From: Glandiceps talaboti
Lineage: Eukaryota; Hemichordata; Enteropneusta; Spengelidae
Reading direction: 5' to 3'
Assembly: GCF_964340395.1 (NCBI RefSeq)
Contig: NC_135563.1
Span: 8,991,575 to 9,055,574, forward strand
Length of the DNA stretch: 64,000 nt
A program made the position numbers and the translations under genes. Below the pieces are notes generated by a model, which made no database searches, was not told the origin of the DNA, and was given only the letters and a program-made list of their open reading frames with translations. Positions 58,300 through 64,000 of this stretch are shown piece after piece (the stretch's first letter is position 1; every line of letters begins with the position of its first letter).

Positions 58300-59640
58300 T
58301 GTATGAATTGATTTATTTCAACTATTGAAGGATAGGTTCAGCGCGAAAGTTGATTTTCAGAGGTAAACTCAATGTGAAGTATGTGTCACTGTCTGAAAAT
58401 GTAGCTGCAATAATTACAAGATTGATGACAACAGTTCTACTCTTATTACACTTAGAGTTACTTTCTATATGGTCGTGATTTACAGCCCACGGATCTACAT
58501 ATATCGCTGAATGACATAATACCTTCCCGTGAGTCACATCTAATAATGCAATTACATTTCTTCAGTGTATAGCCTCAGAGGCAACGTGTTATGTTTTTTT
58601 AATCAAAATCTAGTTATACCTTCACTCAGTTTGAGAAAATGTGCTGCTTAAAATCATTAAACCGCAGTTTATATTACAAAATTTAAAGAAGCGAAAAGAT
58701 TGTAATTCACAGACACCGATTCGGATAATTCGAATCAATTTTTCGTTTATTTCATCGTACATTAACGGTTATTTTGTGTGCATATTTTCCCATTTAGACA
58801 TTATATACACGAAGTTAGTGTATTATTGGTTCAGATAATAGCCATGATGGATCACGAATTTTTCGTCTGCGCAAATGTAAGTGAGCACAGCGGTTACAGC
58901 TTATGAAATCCAAAGTGTATTGAAAAACTAGCTATTTAACTAATATGACCTCCGGTTCTACCCCCCCCCCCCTCCTCCCCTCTCTATCCTGGTCCGTATA
59001 AAATATGTGACTATTTAGAATACAAATATTGGTGAATTTTGAATAACATACTACCAAACCAAAAAGAGTATAGAGTTTCAATTAGGCGGCATGGTATTTT
59101 TAAGATCTCACACAACGTTTTTTGCTATGAATTAATTACACGAACAGGCACTGATAACATGCACGCCTGAAATTGAAACGTTACATTTGATCTCACCGTG
59201 AACACAAATAATTAGTTCTGTGGTTGAATCTTCCTTGGTTCACTCGACAGTGATGTTGATTTGTGTTCAAAGTGAGATGAAGTATATCATTTTTTATATG
59301 CTTGCGCGCTATCAGTGTTTATATTTTGTTTTATGTAAGTTGTAACAAAAAACCTGCTAGACGTAGAATACCGCTGATTGAAACTCTATAGTCTCTCTGG
59401 TTTGGTAGTAAGTATTTAATGAATGTGAAACGAAAGGAAGAGATACTGTGGATGGTGAATTTGAGACGTTACTTCTTTTAAATTGATCAACCGTTGTGAT
59501 ATCAGAGGTGTACATACGCCCCCTCCTCCAGGTAATATGTACTCCAACTGGTGGTATTTCACTGGCATCTTCTAGGTCATTCCGGGGAGATAATGTTTGG
59601 AAGACATCAGAACTACGAGTTAGATTTCTAATCCTGGCAT
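58300..59640. other. Intergenic or intronic, uncertain open frames only
   Basis: Minus-strand frames at 58322-58537 and 59345-59660 are open with ordinary-looking composition but lack clear paired splice sites or motifs. Confidence 0.3.
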
Positions 59641-59659
59641 TAGTCATAAAATGAACTTG

Positions 59660-59925
<266 letters not shown>

Positions 59926-60019
59926 ACAGGTACTGTGGCAGTTTTATTTTGATTCATGTGTGTAGGCGATAATTACTAGGCTATTGTTTTCTGTGGAGAT
60001 ATATATATATATATTTATA

Positions 60020-60920
60020 TATATCAAACTCTTCGTTAGAGTTTCAGAAATATGGAAATCCATGATGACAGAGCCAACAATTTACAAATTAAGTTAGAAC
60101 ACAATATGTAACATGGTGTAGGAAGACTAGACCAACATTTGTTGGGATAAAATAAAAATACTACGTGTTGTGTTTGTGGATCATAATGTGTGTAGGTTGA
60201 ACATGTATATGTTTTTTGCGCGTGATAGGTATTAGCCAGCACACAGGAACCATTTTTCCCTTAAAATGTACGTGTTACCATGGTAACGGCCATGTCTTGA
60301 TCCAATATGACATTTTTTCTCCCTGTAGTTCAGCAATGGAAAACTGGGGAGTAACTTAATGTTTTGCAAGACAGCTTTATCCTGAAAATAAATTAAGGTT
60401 TCTATATATCAAGTTCTTTGTTAGAGTCTAACAATAAGGACATATATGATGACGGACCTAGAGATTGATCTAAAGAAAGTTACAACACTACTTTTTGTAA
60501 CATGTTGCAGGAAGACTAAGACCAACATTTGTTCGGATGACATACAGGTACTAATGCGTTTGGTTTGTATATCATGTTAACGATTTAATGTGGTTAGATT
60601 TAACATTTATATATTTTGTGTGTGACAGGTGTCAGCCGACATCAAGAACCTTTCCTCCAACAAATGTACATGTTACGGTATTACCATGACGATGACCATG
60701 TTTTGAGCTAAATTTCGTTCCTGTAGTTCAGCACTGGAAACATGGAACGTCACATAATGTTTTGCAGGACAGCTTTAAGCTGAAAATAATGTAAGGTTTC
60801 CATATATCAAACTCTTTGTTAGATACAGTCTAACAAAAAAGAAAATATATGATGACAGACCTGGAGACAGGTACAAAGAAAGTCATCACACTTTTTTTAA
60901 CATGATGTAGGAGGACCCGG
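60020..60920. repeat. Direct tandem repeat, about 380 bp unit, about 2.3 copies
   Basis: Units start near 60027, 60410 and 60805. Shared blocks in order: ATCAA-CTCTTTGTTAGAGT, GATGACGGACCT-GAGA, GTAACATG-TG-AGGAAGACTA, ACCAACATTTGTT, CTGTAGTTCAGCA-TGGAAA, ATGTTTTGCA-GACAGCTTTA. No open frame is conserved between copies. Confidence 0.9.
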
Positions 60921-61756
60921 ACGAAAATTGATCGATACTCAAGCTGCGGTATAAACATTTTACGCAAGTGAAAATTTCTACATGAACCCTTATGTACAGC
61001 GACCAATGTGTTATGCCTACTGGAATTCGGTCATTTGAGTTACTCCACACTCCACACCCCTGTAAGGAAATCGAGTGGTCCGAAGATATATAATTGTTTT
61101 TCTCAAGGTCCAATATTAATTATATTCGAAAAACTTTTTAATTTTTTTTTTAAAATTTAAAAAAATATATTTTGACTTTCAATTATATATAATCCTTTAA
61201 AAAATTCTGGTTTGACGAAAAATAAAACAATCATGTCAAATAATTAATGAAACTGGTTTGAATTGAATAATGTTAACATGGAATAAAAGTGCGGACTCCA
61301 TCAAAAACTACACATAAACGGTTAATTTTTTTTGTGACGCCGAAAAATATAAAATACTACAGCTAAAATAAAATAATACATTTGACCTGAACGGCTTGCC
61401 ATAGTCTGTGTTGGCGTATGGTACATACTATACAAATTCGTTACGTCACTTATGTATGGTTACGTTGACCAACAGAAAAGCGAACGGCTCCGCAAAGTAT
61501 TGTTCTTGACAACTCTTCTAAGTTAGGTATATGACCCATCTTGTCTCCTACTTTGTTTACATTGCTGGCCTTTGATGAATCCTGCCAAACACTACATCTA
61601 CTTATATTTCTAAGTGTGTTCCTGTCCCGTGGTTGTCTGGTGTGGAATGCGTCTCTTCCCCCTTGTCTGAATGTCCGTATTGGCTACGTATACTGATAAA
61701 TTTAAAGTAACTCTCCTGATACAATTAATCACTAGTTAAGACTATATGTTATGGTT
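60921..61756. other. Intergenic, nothing recognised
   Basis: A/T homopolymer-rich stretch near 61130-61200; no gene signal. Confidence 0.4.
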
Positions 61757-62062
61757 CATACATACATACATACATACATACACACATACATACACACACA
61801 CACACACACATACATACATACATACATACATACATACATACATACATACACACACACATACATACATACATACATACATACATACATACATACACACACA
61901 CACATACATACATACATACATACACACACACATACATACATACATACATACATACATACACACATACATACATACATACATACATACATACATACAGACA
62001 TACATACATACATACATACACACACATACATACATACATACATACATACATACATACACACA

Positions 62063-62095
<33 letters not shown>

Positions 62096-62471
62096 GCATA
62101 CATACACACATACATACATACATACATACATACATACATACATACATACATACACACACACATACACACATACATACATACATACATACATACATACATA
62201 CATACATACATACATACATACACACACACACATACATACATACATACATACATACATACATACATACATACATACATACATACATACATACATACATACA
62301 TACATACATACATACATACATACATACATACATACATACATACATACATACATACATACATGCAAACACACATACATACATACATACATACATACACACA
62401 CATACATACATACATACATACATACATACATACATACATACATACATACATACATACATACATACATACAT

Positions 62472-62528
<57 letters not shown>

Positions 62529-62976
62529 TACATACATACATACATACATACATACATACATACATACATACATACATACATACATACATACATACATACA
62601 TACACACATACATACATACATACATACATACATACATACACATACATACATACATACATACATACATACACACACACATACATACATACATACATACATA
62701 CATACACACATACATACATACATACATACATACATACATACATACATACATACATACATACATACATACATACATACATACACACATACATACATACATA
62801 CATACATACATACATACACATACATACATACATACATACATACATACACACACACATACATACATACATACATACATACACACATACATACATACATACA
62901 TACATACATACATACATACACACATACATACATACATACATACATACATACATACATACATACATACATACACACA

Positions 62977-63008
<32 letters not shown>

Positions 63009-63291
63009 CATACATACATACATACATACATACATACATACACACATACATACATACATACATACATACATACATACATACATACATACATACATACATA
63101 CATACATACATACATACATACATACATACATACATACATACATACATACATACATGCATGCATGCATGCATGCATACATACATACATACATACATACATA
63201 CATACATACATACATACATACATACATACATACATACATACATACATACATACATACATACATACATACATACATACATACATACATACAA
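61757..63291. repeat. Very long (CATA)n/(CA)n satellite, 1.5 kb
   Basis: Mostly ACAT units broken at irregular intervals by short CA runs and rare variants (GACA at about 61995, ATATGCAT at about 62091, TGCAAACACA at about 62360, a GCAT block at about 63154-63174). Because the 4-bp unit has no stop in any frame, it gives open frames of more than 500 codons on both strands; none is a gene. Confidence 0.98.
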
Positions 63292-63790
63292 ATCGTCTTG
63301 TTATATGTTTATTCTTTGAACTAGTCGACCTCCATTCATCAAACATAAGACGTGTTCCACTCGCAATTTTTCGTTGCCATGAAACACCACATTGACTGTA
63401 CGTACGGCTGAATACCAATTTTATGTCGTGTAAGATCATTGTCATTTTATGGGTATCACTAATTACGTGCTGTCATTCTCTATAGAAAAGTAAATGCACC
63501 GAAATGAAATTGAAAGAAAGGAAATGCCCAAAGGGATCTGTATTGCATGATGTATGAATCGTGCTTATTAAGAAGACATCATGCGAATCGTATGGCAGTA
63601 CGCAGTAACAAACTCTGTTTTCAGTTAGGGTGTATAACCGTATAGCGTGATCAAAAACATGCAACCGTGACTCAACGTACACAATGTATATAGAAGTGGT
63701 GACATAGCTAACTTTTTCTTTCAAGTGGGAATTCGAATGTTTCAATTTGGTATTGATGTTGCAATGTAAAGTGAATACTACTGAACGACA
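63292..63790. other. Unique sequence, nothing recognised
   Basis: The minus-strand frame 63473-63964 is open through here, but its N-terminal half is the trinucleotide repeat translated and the rest shows no family motif. Confidence 0.4.
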
Positions 63791-63857
63791 ACAAAGACAA
63801 CGCAGACGACGACGACGACGATGGTGGTGGTTTTGATGATGATGATGATGATATGGA

Positions 63858-63895
<38 letters not shown>

Positions 63896-63957
63896 CGACG
63901 GTGGTAGTGGTGATGATGGTGGTGGTGGTGATGATGATGACGGCGACGATAATGACG
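63791..63957. repeat. (GAT/GAC/GGT)n trinucleotide repeat
   Basis: GACGAC, GGTGGT, GATGAT and GACGACGG blocks; reads as Ser/Pro, His or Asp runs depending on frame. Confidence 0.95.
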
Positions 63958-64000
63958 AAAACATAACGTACTATCAGTCAAATTCTCAGTAAAATAATCA

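Noticed and set aside
61742-63445. Open frames of 511-567 codons on both strands
   Set aside because: They are the (CATA)n/(CA)n satellite translated; the unit has no stop codon in any frame.

Overview
The window is eukaryotic, animal nuclear DNA. It has AT-rich sequence, GT-AG introns, a class C G-protein-coupled receptor gene split into 15 coding exons, Penelope-like retroelement fossils, palindromic MITEs and very many tetranucleotide microsatellites. A marine invertebrate (hemichordate, cephalochordate, echinoderm or lophotrochozoan) is plausible, but the sequence alone does not let me name the phylum. The main gene lies on the minus strand, with start ATG at 43728-43726 and stop at 9415-9413. 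Its 15 coding exons join in frame to 790 residues: signal peptide, Venus-flytrap ligand-binding domain, direct linker without a cysteine-rich domain, seven transmembrane helices and a C-terminal coiled coil. This is the GABA-B receptor architecture, and the motifs around the helices are closest to subunit 2. LAYOUT. 1-3045: non-coding, with degenerate repeats. 3046-3430: CpG-rich probable 5' exon of another minus-strand gene that would continue off the left edge. 3430-9412: intergenic, with microsatellites, a palindromic MITE disrupted by a Penelope-like reverse transcriptase fragment, an orphan THAP-like fragment, and a minisatellite just past the receptor's probable poly(A) signal. 9413-43728: the receptor gene, with introns carrying most of the repeats, including a tandem MITE cluster in intron 5, an antisense GIY-YIG endonuclease fossil in intron 7, and a minisatellite in intron 10 that repeats the splice-donor context of exon 10. 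43729-64000: mostly repeats and intergenic DNA, with a hammerhead ribozyme in a probable Penelope-like or retrozyme tail at 47.7 kb, a large compound palindrome at 45.6-46.2 kb, an AT/GT palindrome at 59.7 kb, a ~380-bp tandem duplication at 60.0-60.9 kb, and a 1.5-kb (CATA)n/(CA)n array at 61.76-63.29 kb. Two unrecognised ORFs (49.2 kb plus strand, 57.8-58.0 kb minus strand) are weak exon candidates. Most long open frames in the window are microsatellites read in frame and are not genes. The three Penelope-type hallmarks (reverse transcriptase, GIY-YIG nuclease, hammerhead ribozyme) all occur here as separate fossils, which shows this retroelement class has been active in this genome.
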